This document shows, piece after piece, positions 8,928 through 16,774 of a DNA stretch of 34,234 nt. The notes beneath the pieces are model-generated. The model had not been told where the DNA came from. It did no database searches and saw nothing but the letters and a program-made list of their open reading frames with translations. A program made the position numbers and the translations under genes. How positions within the stretch are numbered: position 1 is the first letter of the stretch; each line of letters begins with the position of its first letter. The DNA comes from CAZALT01 sp964485515. Its GTDB lineage: Bacteria; Actinomycetota; Acidimicrobiia; Acidimicrobiales; Acidimicrobilacustridaceae. The stretch lies in contig CAZALT010000015.1 in assembly GCA_964485515.1 (NCBI GenBank), forward strand, positions 1 to 34,234. The letters run 5' to 3'.

Positions 8928-8996
8928 TCGGCCGCCGATGGCGCGAAATCCCGACGCCCGTTGCACCTGGGGCGTCGGAGGGGCATGATGACGAGG

Positions 8997-9022
8997 GTCA
9001 CTAGGTCGTTTGGCCTAGTGAC
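8997..9022. promoter_or_regulatory. Perfect 9-bp inverted repeat, probable operator
   Basis: GTCACTAGG (8997-9005) and CCTAGTGAC (9014-9022) are perfect inverted arms separated by 8 bases. It lies in the divergent space between queC and the second IDLTG-family gene, about 70 bp from the queC -10 and about 85 bp before GTG 9108. It is relatively AT-rich for this genome. Dimeric regulator binding is the simplest reading. A hairpin in an mRNA leader is the alternative. Confidence 0.6.
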
Positions 9023-9107
9023 GAGTGTGTCAGTGGCCTGGCTGGTCCGGTGCGCCGACCAGTTCGCCGTCGATCAGATGTTCGCCGTCAATCCAGGGGA
9101 AGTGTCC

Positions 9108-9617
9108 GTGGCAGCAGGATCATTGCAAGGGTGGCGACTCGAAGGAAGCCCGGCCGCGACAGAGCTGCCGGTCGGCCCCAGCGACCGGGAGGTCATCGAC
9201 ACGCTCCGGCGGGTCGCTCTGGCCCAGGCCCATCTCCAGCGGGCCCAGGCCGAGGCCGACGCGTTGCGGGAGCGCACGGCCCGGGCCGATCACATCCGCG
9301 ATCGCGTCATCGGCGAGGCGCACGCCGACGTCGAGTGGGCCCAGGCCGCGGCGTTGTCCGCTCCGCGTTCGCGCCGGGCGGCCCGTGAGCTGCGCCTCGC
9401 CGCGGCCCGCGAGGCGGCCGCGCTCCGCCTGCACGGGTTCGAGAGCTGGGGCGAGTACGACGCGCACCGCCGCCGCGTCGACACCTCCGATCCGCACCTC
9501 TCGTTGGCCGAGCGGGAGACCGAGGCCGCCGCCCAGGCCTGGGGGCTGGTGCAGTCGGCGTTCTCGCCCACCGTCATCATCGACCTCACCGGTGACGACG
9601 CCCGCGTCATCACCTGA
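9108..9617 (+). CDS. Small coiled-coil protein with C-terminal IDLTG motif (paralogue B)
   Basis: A 169-residue soluble, helical, Ala/Arg-rich protein of no family I know. It shares layout with the protein at 6523-7080: an N-terminal helix DREVIDTLRRVALAQAHLQR, a second long helix, LRLHGFESWGEYDAHRR in the middle, DPHLSLAERETEAAAQAW, and the ending TVIIDLTGDD with six further residues. An open frame extends far upstream. GTG 9108 is chosen because AGGGGAA lies 6 nt before it. Starts at ATG 8985 or 8988 would place the palindrome inside the gene. Divergent from queC. No enzymatic motif is visible. The two paralogues flank the que operon, but a functional link to preQ0 is only a suggestion. Confidence 0.7.
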   Translation: MAAGSLQGWRLEGSPAATELPVGPSDREVIDTLRRVALAQAHLQRAQAEADALRERTARADHIRDRVIGEAHADVEWAQAAALSAPRSRRAARELRLAAAREAAALRLHGFESWGEYDAHRRRVDTSDPHLSLAERETEAAAQAWGLVQSAFSPTVIIDLTGDDARVIT

Positions 9618-9671
9618 CGCCGGTCCCGGCATCGGGTCCGGAACCGGGTCCCGGCACGGGGTGATGCCCCT

Positions 9672-9688
9672 CCACCGCTCGGCGGTGG
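9672..9688. terminator. Possible terminator hairpin after paralogue B
   Basis: CCACCGC (9672-9678) pairs with GCGGTGG (9682-9688) around a TCG loop, followed by CATGGTTCT. It is short but stable. It sits between the end of the IDLTG-family gene and TACGCT (9697-9702), a candidate -10 for the next operon. Confidence 0.45.
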
Positions 9689-9757
9689 CATGGTTCTACG
9701 CTTGACCCCGGGTGGGGTTTGCCGCGGTCTGTCCGATCGCGTTCGTGTCGAGGTCTC

Positions 9758-10930
9758 ATGTTTCGTCGTCCACCCCAGCACCACGTCCGAGCCGAGGGCT
9801 CCGTCCGGCCAGGCCGGCCGGTGCTCGCCGCCATCGCCGTGGCGTCCGTCGCTCTGGCGCTCATCGGGGCGTCCTGCTCCGGTGACGACGCCGAACCGGC
9901 CGCGCCCTCGCCGACGTCGTTCTCGTTGCCACCTCCCGACGAATCCGACCAGATCCCCACCGTCACGGTTCCCGAGGGCTTCGTGCTCGTCGACGCTCGA
10001 GGGGTCCAGCTGACCCCGTTCGATTCGAGGCCGAAGAGCTCCGCCCCTCCGCTTCCGGTGCAGGGCGGCGGCGCGTCGCTCGCCGGGCAGGTCGTCGGCC
10101 CGGACGGGCCGGTCGGCGGTGCGTCGGTCCTCATCGAGCGGATCGTGGGCGATCGCACCGGCAGCCTGGTGCTCGGCGCCGACGCCGACGGCCGCTATGC
10201 GGTCACCGGCATCCACGGGGGCAAGTACCGCGTGCGGGCCTGGCTCGCCCCGACGCTGGCCACCCGGACGTCGTCGCTCGTCTACCTCGCCGATCTGGAC
10301 GGCAAGGCCACCGTCGAGGTCGCGGTCGAGCAGTTCACGGGCAAGACCATGCAGATCGGGCTCGACATCACGGCGCTCAACGTGGGCGACTCGGCGCACG
10401 TGCGTGCACTGCTCACCAACCAGGTGGTCAACGACTACGGCATCGTCGTCGGTCGAGGGGTCGAGTCCGCGGAGATCGAGCTCACCGCGTCCGGTTCGGC
10501 GTCGATGCGCCTCGACGGCGACGACACCGCCACCACCGATTCGCAGGGCCTCGCCCGGTGGAAGGTCACCTGCACCAAGGAAGGCACCACCGGGTTCACC
10601 GCGAGCGGCGACGGGGTCACCGCCTCGTTCACCTCGCCGAGCTGCGGCCCGAAGCCCACGACGACGACCACCTCGGACGACGGCGAGCCCGACGTGGCCG
10701 CCTTCGCCGTGGGTGAGGAGTTCGACGTGCCTCACTCGGGTGCGCTGCCCGCGGGCAGCTACGAGACGTTCCTCGACGGGTGCAAGACCAGCTACCAGGT
10801 GTACGCCGGCGGGCAATGGCAGAAGGAGCGCCGTACGGCCACCGGATCCGACCTGGTGCTGTCCGGGCCCGCGCGTGACTTCAAGCCGGCCGACGGCTCG
10901 AAGGGCTGCACCTATCGGAGGCAGTCATGA
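9758..10930 (+). CDS. Putative lipoprotein with carboxypeptidase-regulatory-like domain
   Basis: A 390-residue envelope protein. Residues 1-20 are basic, 21-38 hydrophobic, then a lipobox-like LIGASC with C40 (glycine at -3 is unusual, so lipidation is likely but not certain), followed by an acidic/Ser-Thr linker. GASLAGQVVGPDGPVGGASVLIER leads into a carboxypeptidase-regulatory/CNA-B-like beta fold with DGRYAVTGIHGGKYRVRAW (about 105-180). A second beta domain with IELTASGSASMRLDGDDTATTDSQGLARWKV resembles Ig-like adhesive modules. The C-terminal 80 residues hold a cysteine pair (DGCKTSYQVY...GCTYRR). It is the first gene of an overlapping chain: its stop overlaps the PBP start as ATGA, and GGAGG just before that start serves the PBP. 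A role in tethering or assisting cell-wall synthesis is inferred from context. Confidence 0.75.
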   Translation: MFRRPPQHHVRAEGSVRPGRPVLAAIAVASVALALIGASCSGDDAEPAAPSPTSFSLPPPDESDQIPTVTVPEGFVLVDARGVQLTPFDSRPKSSAPPLPVQGGGASLAGQVVGPDGPVGGASVLIERIVGDRTGSLVLGADADGRYAVTGIHGGKYRVRAWLAPTLATRTSSLVYLADLDGKATVEVAVEQFTGKTMQIGLDITALNVGDSAHVRALLTNQVVNDYGIVVGRGVESAEIELTASGSASMRLDGDDTATTDSQGLARWKVTCTKEGTTGFTASGDGVTASFTSPSCGPKPTTTTTSDDGEPDVAAFAVGEEFDVPHSGALPAGSYETFLDGCKTSYQVYAGGQWQKERRTATGSDLVLSGPARDFKPADGSKGCTYRRQS

Positions 10931-13116
10931 TCGAACGTCGACCGCGGTGGCGGCGGATGAGCCGGACCGCGCTGCGCGTCCTCGTCATCGTGGCGTTGGG
11001 CATCCCCATCCTCCTGGCCGGTACCGCGGCATCGGGCTTCGGGATGCTGCTGTTCTCCGACCTCCCGGGCACGGTGCCCGAGCCGAACCCGCAGATCGAG
11101 TCCCAGCCCAGCTACGTGTACGACGCGTACGGAACCCAGATCGGCTCGTTCCGCAAGTTCGACGTCACCGTCGAGATGACCAAGGACGACGTCCCCGAGG
11201 TGTTGGAGAAGGCGGTGATCTCAGCGGAGGACCGCAACTTCTGGACACACCGCGGCATCGATCCCCAGGGCCTGTTCCGTGCCGCGTGGACGAACTACGA
11301 AGAGGGCGAGACCGTCCAGGGCGGTTCGACGATCACCCAGCAGTACGTCAAGGCCACCTACCTCAGCGCCGAGCGCACCGTCACCCGCAAGCTCAACGAG
11401 GCGGTGCTGGCCACCCGCGTCGAGCGTGACCTCACCGACGAGTTGGGCTCCACGCGGGCGGCCAAGGAGGAGATCCTCTACCGGTACCTCGACCGGACCT
11501 ACTTCGGCGGGGGTGCCTACGGCGCTGGTGCCGCGGCCGAGACCTACTTCCACAAGAACGTCCGCGACCTCACGCTGTCCGAGGCGGCGCTGCTCGCCGG
11601 CGTCATCCCGTCACCGTCGCTCCTCGGTCCCCGCGACAACCCCTTCGCCGCCGAGACGGTTCGGAGCCAGGTCCTCGACGACATGCTCGAGACGGCCGCC
11701 ATCACCCAAGCGGAGTACGACGACGCCATCGCCCGGCCGGTCTGGTATCTGGCGTACGGGCCGGCCCCCACCGATCAGAGCTACACGATCGTCCACCAGC
11801 CCCCCGTAAACGGCGCCACCAACTTCCCCTACTTCGTCGACTACGTGCGCGAGTACCTCATCGAGCGGTACGGGCCCGAGATCGTCGACCAGGGCGGTCT
11901 GCGCATCGAGACCACGCTCGACCCCTTCATGCAGAACATGGCCGAGACATCGGTCGCCCAGGGGCTCGGCAACACGAGCTACCCGTTGGAGATGTCGCTC
12001 GTGTCGATCGAACCGTCCACGGGCTTCGTGCGTGCCTTCGTCGGAGGACGTGACTTCGCGCAGAGCCAGGTGAACCTGGGCCTGGGCGGTTCGTCGGGCA
12101 TGCAGGCCGGCTCGTCGTTCAAGACCTTCACCGTGGCGACCGCCCTGGAGCGGGGCTACACGCCCGAGACGTCCTACGGCGGGAGCGGAGGGTGGTCGAT
12201 CCCGGGCTGCACCGACCCGGTGGGCTGCTCGGTGCGCGGCGGGTCGGGTGGCACCATGCGGTCGGCCACGGCTTCGTCGAGCAACGTGTACTTCGCCCAG
12301 CTCGCCTACGACGTCGGCGCCGACAAGATCGCCGAGATGGCCAACCGGCTGGGCGTGTCGCGCATCGGCCTCGACCGCTCGTACGGCCTGTCGATCACCT
12401 TCGGCGCCTACACCGTGTCGCCCCTCGACATGGCGGCGGGTTACTCGACGATCGCGAACCACGGCACCCGCCTGAGCGCGACGCCGGTGGTCAAGGTGGT
12501 CAGGCCGGACGGGACCACGCTCGAGGACAACACGTCGCGGGTGGGCGAGCAGGTCCTCGACCCGGCCATCGCCGACACCACGACCGACATGTTGCGCGGC
12601 GTGATCGACGGTGGAACGGGCAAGTCGGCCAACATCGGCCGTCCCGCCGCGGGCAAGACCGGTTCGGCCGACGAGAACAAGGCAGCATGGTTCGTCGGCT
12701 ACACACCTCAGCTCGTCACCGCGGTGTGGATGGGCTACGCCGACAAGCCGCAGCCGCTGCGCAACATCAACGGCGTCGGTGAGGTCTTCGGAGGAACGAT
12801 CCCGGCCAAGACCTGGGCCACGTTCATGAAGCAGGCCATGGAGGGCCGGCCCGTGATGGACTTCACACCTCCGGGTCCCCTTCCGATGCCCGGTCAGTCC
12901 GTTACCGTCGAACCGGCCCGTCGGAAAGCTCAGCAGCGACCCGTCGGGACGATCCCCAACGATTGCGGGGGCCCCTGTGTGCAGTCGCCGTCGCTGCCCG
13001 CGCCGTCGGCGCCCACGACGACGACCACGACGGCGGCGACGACGACGACGGTCGGTGGTCCGGCCGACGAGAGCGCTGGTGGGTCGACCACCACGACGAA
13101 AGCGAACACACCATGA
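10927..13116 (+). CDS. Class A penicillin-binding protein (bifunctional glycosyltransferase/transpeptidase)
   Basis: A 729-residue inner-membrane enzyme polymerising and cross-linking peptidoglycan. One N-terminal membrane helix (about 15-40) precedes the GT51 domain with EDRNFWTHRG (catalytic E101), QGGSTITQQYVK (131-142), RKLNEAVLATRVE and the EILYRYLDRTYFGGGAYG segment. The transpeptidase domain has S396-SF-K399 (active serine tetrad), S451-S-N453 and K577-TGS580. The C-terminal tail is low-complexity Thr/Pro/Ala (TTTTTTAATTTT), outside the catalytic core. Length is typical of actinobacterial PonA-type proteins without a PASTA domain. It is translationally coupled on both sides by ATGA overlaps, to the lipoprotein and to the pseudoprotease. 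Confidence 0.94.
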   Translation: MIERRPRWRRMSRTALRVLVIVALGIPILLAGTAASGFGMLLFSDLPGTVPEPNPQIESQPSYVYDAYGTQIGSFRKFDVTVEMTKDDVPEVLEKAVISAEDRNFWTHRGIDPQGLFRAAWTNYEEGETVQGGSTITQQYVKATYLSAERTVTRKLNEAVLATRVERDLTDELGSTRAAKEEILYRYLDRTYFGGGAYGAGAAAETYFHKNVRDLTLSEAALLAGVIPSPSLLGPRDNPFAAETVRSQVLDDMLETAAITQAEYDDAIARPVWYLAYGPAPTDQSYTIVHQPPVNGATNFPYFVDYVREYLIERYGPEIVDQGGLRIETTLDPFMQNMAETSVAQGLGNTSYPLEMSLVSIEPSTGFVRAFVGGRDFAQSQVNLGLGGSSGMQAGSSFKTFTVATALERGYTPETSYGGSGGWSIPGCTDPVGCSVRGGSGGTMRSATASSSNVYFAQLAYDVGADKIAEMANRLGVSRIGLDRSYGLSITFGAYTVSPLDMAAGYSTIANHGTRLSATPVVKVVRPDGTTLEDNTSRVGEQVLDPAIADTTTDMLRGVIDGGTGKSANIGRPAAGKTGSADENKAAWFVGYTPQLVTAVWMGYADKPQPLRNINGVGEVFGGTIPAKTWATFMKQAMEGRPVMDFTPPGPLPMPGQSVTVEPARRKAQQRPVGTIPNDCGGPCVQSPSLPAPSAPTTTTTTAATTTTVGGPADESAGGSTTTTKANTP

Positions 13117-14387
13117 GCCCCGACGACAAGCTGTCCGACTGGGCCTCCCATGCGGTCGCGCCGGACGATCCGCCGGAGCCGTCGGAAGGTCACCTCGACT
13201 CCGCCGACGACGCGCTCACCAAGCTCTTCGGCGACGAGGTCACCCCCGACGTGACCACGTCCCGACCGGTGCGCATCGATGCCGACCCGGTCACCGGCCC
13301 GGTGCCGTTGGTCAACTCCACCCCGGCTGTCTCCACCCCGGCTGTCTCTGAACCGGCCCGTCCCGATCTTGCTGGCTCCGATCTGCCCGATGCCTACGTC
13401 GGCGACGACGACGGCGAGCTCCCAGGCGGGGTCGACGGACGATCGCGGCGAGAGCGACACCGGGACTGGCGCCGCACCGAGAAGGCCCGGCGGGCCGCGG
13501 CGCAGAAGTCGGTTCGGTTCCCGATCTTCACCCGGTCGATCCTGCTGTGGATGCTGATCCTGGCGTTGGTCAGCGTCGCGTTCGGCGCCAGCGGTGCGTT
13601 CTGGTGGGCCAACTTCAACTACCGGGTCAGCGAGATCGAGCAGAGCCAGGATGACTTCGAGAGCCGGTCGCTCGACGCTCAGGCATCCATCGAACAGATG
13701 CGCGAAGACGCGCTCGCCCAGATCGACACCGCCATCTCGCCCATGCAGGCCTTCCTGTCCGAGTCGCAGATGTTGCAGTTCGGCCAACTCCTGTCACCGT
13801 CGGTCTACGAGGTCGCCACCCTCGACGATGAGGGCCTCGCGTCGGCCGGTGCCGCGTTCGCGGTGATCGAGGACGGCACCGACACCTACTTCGTGACGTC
13901 CTACGCCACGGTCAAGGCGGCCACGGTCGAACCGGCTCCTCCGCTGTCGATCCGCAAGGACGGCGCGGACATCCCGGCCAGGGTGTGGAACTGGGATCCG
14001 ACCCGCGACCTCGCGCTGATCAAGGCGCCGAGGTCCGGAGTGCAGATGCTCGACTGGGTGCCCGGCAACGATCAGGTCGGCTCGGTGGGCTCGCGCATCT
14101 TCCCGGTGAGCGGGACGGGAGGCAGCGGCGCCACGCTCACATCGGGCCTCATCATCGACCAGTCGGCTGACGGGTTCCAGCACACGGCACCGCTCGCCCC
14201 GCAGTTCCGGGGCGGTCCGATCGTCACCTCCGACGGCAAGATCCTCGCCGTCGCGTCGCTGCAGTACGCACCCCTCGGGTTCGACACAGGACCGCAGATC
14301 CACTTCGCCGTTCCCGTCGACCAGGTCTGCCAGCGACTCATCTCGTGCAGCGGTGGCACCCGGACCCCGGCGGCCGAAGGTGGTTGA
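13113..14387 (+). CDS. Membrane-anchored trypsin-fold pseudoprotease (HtrA-like, catalytic residues lost)
   Basis: A 424-residue protein. An acidic, Pro-rich cytoplasmic N-terminus (1-105) and a basic stretch RSRRERHRDWRRTEKARR precede one membrane helix (about 142-165), then a coiled-coil stalk (170-205) and an extracytoplasmic domain (215-415) with the layout of an S1/HtrA protease. FVTSYATVK stands where the catalytic His motif normally lies (Ala265 in place of His), RDLALIKA keeps the Asp (D299), and QFRGGPIV replaces the GNSGGP serine loop (Arg366 for Ser). Two of three triad residues are gone, so proteolysis is not expected. There is no PDZ domain. ATGA overlap with the PBP suggests a partner or regulator of that enzyme, perhaps binding wall peptides. 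The fold assignment is by motif alignment only. Confidence 0.72.
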   Translation: MSPDDKLSDWASHAVAPDDPPEPSEGHLDSADDALTKLFGDEVTPDVTTSRPVRIDADPVTGPVPLVNSTPAVSTPAVSEPARPDLAGSDLPDAYVGDDDGELPGGVDGRSRRERHRDWRRTEKARRAAAQKSVRFPIFTRSILLWMLILALVSVAFGASGAFWWANFNYRVSEIEQSQDDFESRSLDAQASIEQMREDALAQIDTAISPMQAFLSESQMLQFGQLLSPSVYEVATLDDEGLASAGAAFAVIEDGTDTYFVTSYATVKAATVEPAPPLSIRKDGADIPARVWNWDPTRDLALIKAPRSGVQMLDWVPGNDQVGSVGSRIFPVSGTGGSGATLTSGLIIDQSADGFQHTAPLAPQFRGGPIVTSDGKILAVASLQYAPLGFDTGPQIHFAVPVDQVCQRLISCSGGTRTPAAEGG

Positions 14388-15954
14388 TCCGCGCACCCCG
14401 GTGATCGTCGGGGTGGGCCTGGCCGACCAGCACGGCGACGATCCGACCGAGCTGGTCGAGGCGCTCTCGCTCATGGTGCGGGCCGCCGAGCAGGCGATCG
14501 GCGACAGCGGTGCCCCCGATCTCGGCCAGGCCGTCGACCTGGTCGCGGTGCCGGGTGGCTCCTGGGGCTACCGCGACGCCGGCCGGCTCGTGGGCGAACG
14601 GATCGGGGCGGCGGCGCCGACGACGGTGCACGCCGAGATCGGCATCGTGCAGCAGGACCTGCTCACGCTCGCCGCCGAGCAGATCGCCTCGGGCGACATC
14701 GAGGTCGCGCTCGTGGTGGGAGGCGAGGCACGGCACCGCGAGGTCCGCGCCAAGGTCACCGCCACGACCGTCGAGGAGACCAGCCAGGCCGACGACGTGC
14801 ATCCCGACACCGTGCTCAGCGCGGAGTCGATGGGCATCGCCGACCTCGAGATGACCCGCAACCTGGTCACGCCGGCGGTGTCGTATGCGCTGATGGAGAA
14901 CGCCCTGGCCCACGCTCGGGGGCGGACGCCCGACGAGCACCGGGCGGTGCTCGGTGCTCTCGAGGAGTCGTTCGCGGCCGTGGCGCGGGGGAACCCCTGC
15001 GCCTGGGACCGGTCGGGTCCGTCGGCCGAGGAGATCGTCACGCCGTCGGCCGACAACCGCATGATCTCTTCGCCCTACACCAAGGTCATGTGCTCGCAGT
15101 GGAACGTCGACCAGGCCGCGGCGGTGCTCGTGTGCTCGGCCGAGGCGGCGGCGCGGTTCGCCGTCGCGCCGGACCGCTGGGTGTTCCTCCACGGCGCCAC
15201 CGTGTCGAACCACACGGTTCCGGTCATCCAACGCGCCGACCTGCACCGCTCGGTCGGCGCCGAGGTCGCGGCCCGACGGGTGCTCGAGCTCGCCGGCATC
15301 GGAGCCGACGACCTCGCCCACGTCGACCTGTACAGCTGCTTCCCGCTCGCGGTGCAGGTGTACGCCGACGCGCTGGGCCTGCCCCTGCCAGGTGTACCTC
15401 TGCTCGGTGCACCTCTGGCCGATGAGGAGGCTGGCGACGGGGACGGCGGGGACGGCGGGGATGGCGGAGCGCGACCGCTCACGGTCACCGGTGGCATGAG
15501 CTTCGGTGGGGGACCGCTCAACAACTACGTGCTCCAGGCCTTCGCCGTGCTGGTGGAGCGTCTGCGGGGCGAGCCCGGCTCGTTCGGGCTGAGCTCGAGC
15601 GTGAGCGGCTATCTCAACAAGCAGGCGTTCAGCATCTGGTCCACGACCGCGCCGACCGAGGGGCCGTGGCCCGCGATCGACGACGTCACCGACGACGCGG
15701 CCGAGGCCGACATCGTCTTGCCGGTGCACGACTCGTTCACGGGGGTCGGCACGATCGCCGGGTGGACCGTCGAGCACCTGGGCGGCGAGCCCCACCGAGC
15801 TGTCGTCGTCGTCGACGTCGATCTCGACGGCGTTCGGTCCCGCACCCTCGCGTCGACCGGCGACGCCGACACGTGCGCCGCGATGCTGAGCGGGGACTGG
15901 ATCGGAACCCGCGTCGACGTGCGCGACGACGGCTCGTTCCGCCTCGAAGCCTGA
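14380..15954 (+). CDS. Thiolase-like protein (acetyl-CoA acetyltransferase family, no N-terminal catalytic Cys)
   Basis: A 524-residue cytoplasmic protein of the thiolase fold, resembling the mycobacterial thiolase-like/SCP-x-like group. RTPVIVGVG at the N-terminus, AAEQIASGDIEVALVVGGEA (about 98-117), HVDLYSCFPLAVQVYADALGL and SFGGGPLNNYVLQAFAVLVERLR are typical of that group. The usual N-terminal nucleophilic cysteine is not found (the region reads EIGIVQQDLL at 86-95), so classical thiolysis is doubtful. A C-terminal extension of about 100 residues is present, as in thiolase-like protein type 1. A Gly/Asp-rich repeat (GDGDGGDGGDGG) is inserted before it. GTG 14380 overlaps the upstream stop by 8 nt. 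GTG 14353 is an alternative. Its metabolic link to the upstream cell-envelope genes is unclear. Confidence 0.75.
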   Translation: MVDPRTPVIVGVGLADQHGDDPTELVEALSLMVRAAEQAIGDSGAPDLGQAVDLVAVPGGSWGYRDAGRLVGERIGAAAPTTVHAEIGIVQQDLLTLAAEQIASGDIEVALVVGGEARHREVRAKVTATTVEETSQADDVHPDTVLSAESMGIADLEMTRNLVTPAVSYALMENALAHARGRTPDEHRAVLGALEESFAAVARGNPCAWDRSGPSAEEIVTPSADNRMISSPYTKVMCSQWNVDQAAAVLVCSAEAAARFAVAPDRWVFLHGATVSNHTVPVIQRADLHRSVGAEVAARRVLELAGIGADDLAHVDLYSCFPLAVQVYADALGLPLPGVPLLGAPLADEEAGDGDGGDGGDGGARPLTVTGGMSFGGGPLNNYVLQAFAVLVERLRGEPGSFGLSSSVSGYLNKQAFSIWSTTAPTEGPWPAIDDVTDDAAEADIVLPVHDSFTGVGTIAGWTVEHLGGEPHRAVVVVDVDLDGVRSRTLASTGDADTCAAMLSGDWIGTRVDVRDDGSFRLEA

Positions 15955-16028
15955 CGCCGGGCTGGACAGCTACGCCGAATCGGCCGGGTCTTGCCAACCG
16001 GTTCGGGCAGCGGGTGGGGTTTCCTCTG

Positions 16029-16034
16029 TAGGCT
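16029..16034 (+). promoter_or_regulatory. Probable -10 of the DUF2510-DUF4190 gene
   Basis: TAGGCT, followed by a leader of about 35 nt that contains CCCGTCCGTCTGGGAG (a small hairpin) and the Shine-Dalgarno GGGAGGAA before ATG 16071. A leadered transcript, in contrast to the leaderless series. Confidence 0.4.
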
Positions 16035-16070
16035 CCCGTCCGTCTGGGAGCACTTCTGGGAGGAATTGCC

Positions 16071-16754
16071 ATGACGGATCAGTCCGGAGCTGGGGGTGCG
16101 TGGCACCCCGATCCGCTCAACCGGTACAGCCAGCGGTGGTGGGACGGTGCCGCGTGGACCGACCAGGTCGTCGACGCCACCGGGCAGACCATCACCGACC
16201 CGATGGGCGTGACCGCCGCGCCGGCCGTCGACGCGACCATCGTCGACCCCGTCGCCGAAGTCGGTACCACGACGGTGTTCGGCGCGCCGCCGCCTCCCGG
16301 GGCCGTCGCCGCGGGGACCGCCGGCGGTGCGGGTGCCGCGGGCCTCGGTGCCGCGAGCGGCTTCTCGCCGTCGCCCGCCTCGGGTTACGCCGTCGCTCCG
16401 GTCACGGCCAAGTCGAGCAACGGCATGGCCATCGCCGCGCTCGTCTTGGGCGTCGGATCGCTGTTCTTCTGCTGGATCCCGTTCTTCGGCCTCGTGTGCC
16501 TGCCCTTCGCCCTCGGTGGCGTGGTCCTCGGCGTGCTCGGCCTGTCCGCGGCCAAGAAGACCGGTACGGGCAAGGGCATGGCGCTGGCCGGCCTGGTCAC
16601 CGGTGCGCTGGCCATCGTCGCCGCCATCTTCATCACCGTCGCCGTGTCGGTGTGGGTCGACAACACGTCCGACGACCTGTGGAGCGACTACAACTCCGAT
16701 CCGTCCAACGGCGTCTGCAACCCCAACCGCACGTGGGAGGATCCCGACTGCTGA
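16071..16754 (+). CDS. DUF2510-DUF4190 membrane protein
   Basis: A 227-residue protein. The N-terminal DUF2510 repeat is clear: WHPDPLNRYSQRWWDGAAWTDQV (11-33). It is followed by a low-complexity Ala/Gly/Pro linker and a DUF4190 module with two membrane helices (about 117-152, LVLGVGSLFFCWIPFFGLVC..., and 168-195, GMALAGLVTGALAIVAAIFI) joined by the KKTGTGKGMA loop. The outside tail ends in DNTSDDLWSDYNSD and two cysteines (CNPNRTWEDPDC) that could form a disulfide. Function of both domains is unknown, and they are common and often combined in actinobacteria. The start has a strong GGGAGGAA. It is convergent with the peroxiredoxin gene, with 20 bases between stops. Confidence 0.85.
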   Translation: MTDQSGAGGAWHPDPLNRYSQRWWDGAAWTDQVVDATGQTITDPMGVTAAPAVDATIVDPVAEVGTTTVFGAPPPPGAVAAGTAGGAGAAGLGAASGFSPSPASGYAVAPVTAKSSNGMAIAALVLGVGSLFFCWIPFFGLVCLPFALGGVVLGVLGLSAAKKTGTGKGMALAGLVTGALAIVAAIFITVAVSVWVDNTSDDLWSDYNSDPSNGVCNPNRTWEDPDC

Positions 16755-16774
16755 GGCGCGGTCCGCGGTGAGGT

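Noticed and set aside
8367..9107. Long upstream extension of the second IDLTG-family gene
   Set aside because: It would run antisense through queC, cross the queC promoter and contain the palindrome as coding sequence. GTG 9108 has its own Shine-Dalgarno sequence and begins the region shared with its paralogue.
15424..15470. Possible frameshift in the thiolase-like gene at the GDGDGGDGG tract
   Set aside because: The reading frame continues intact with family-typical sequence after the tract, so it is an in-frame low-complexity insert.
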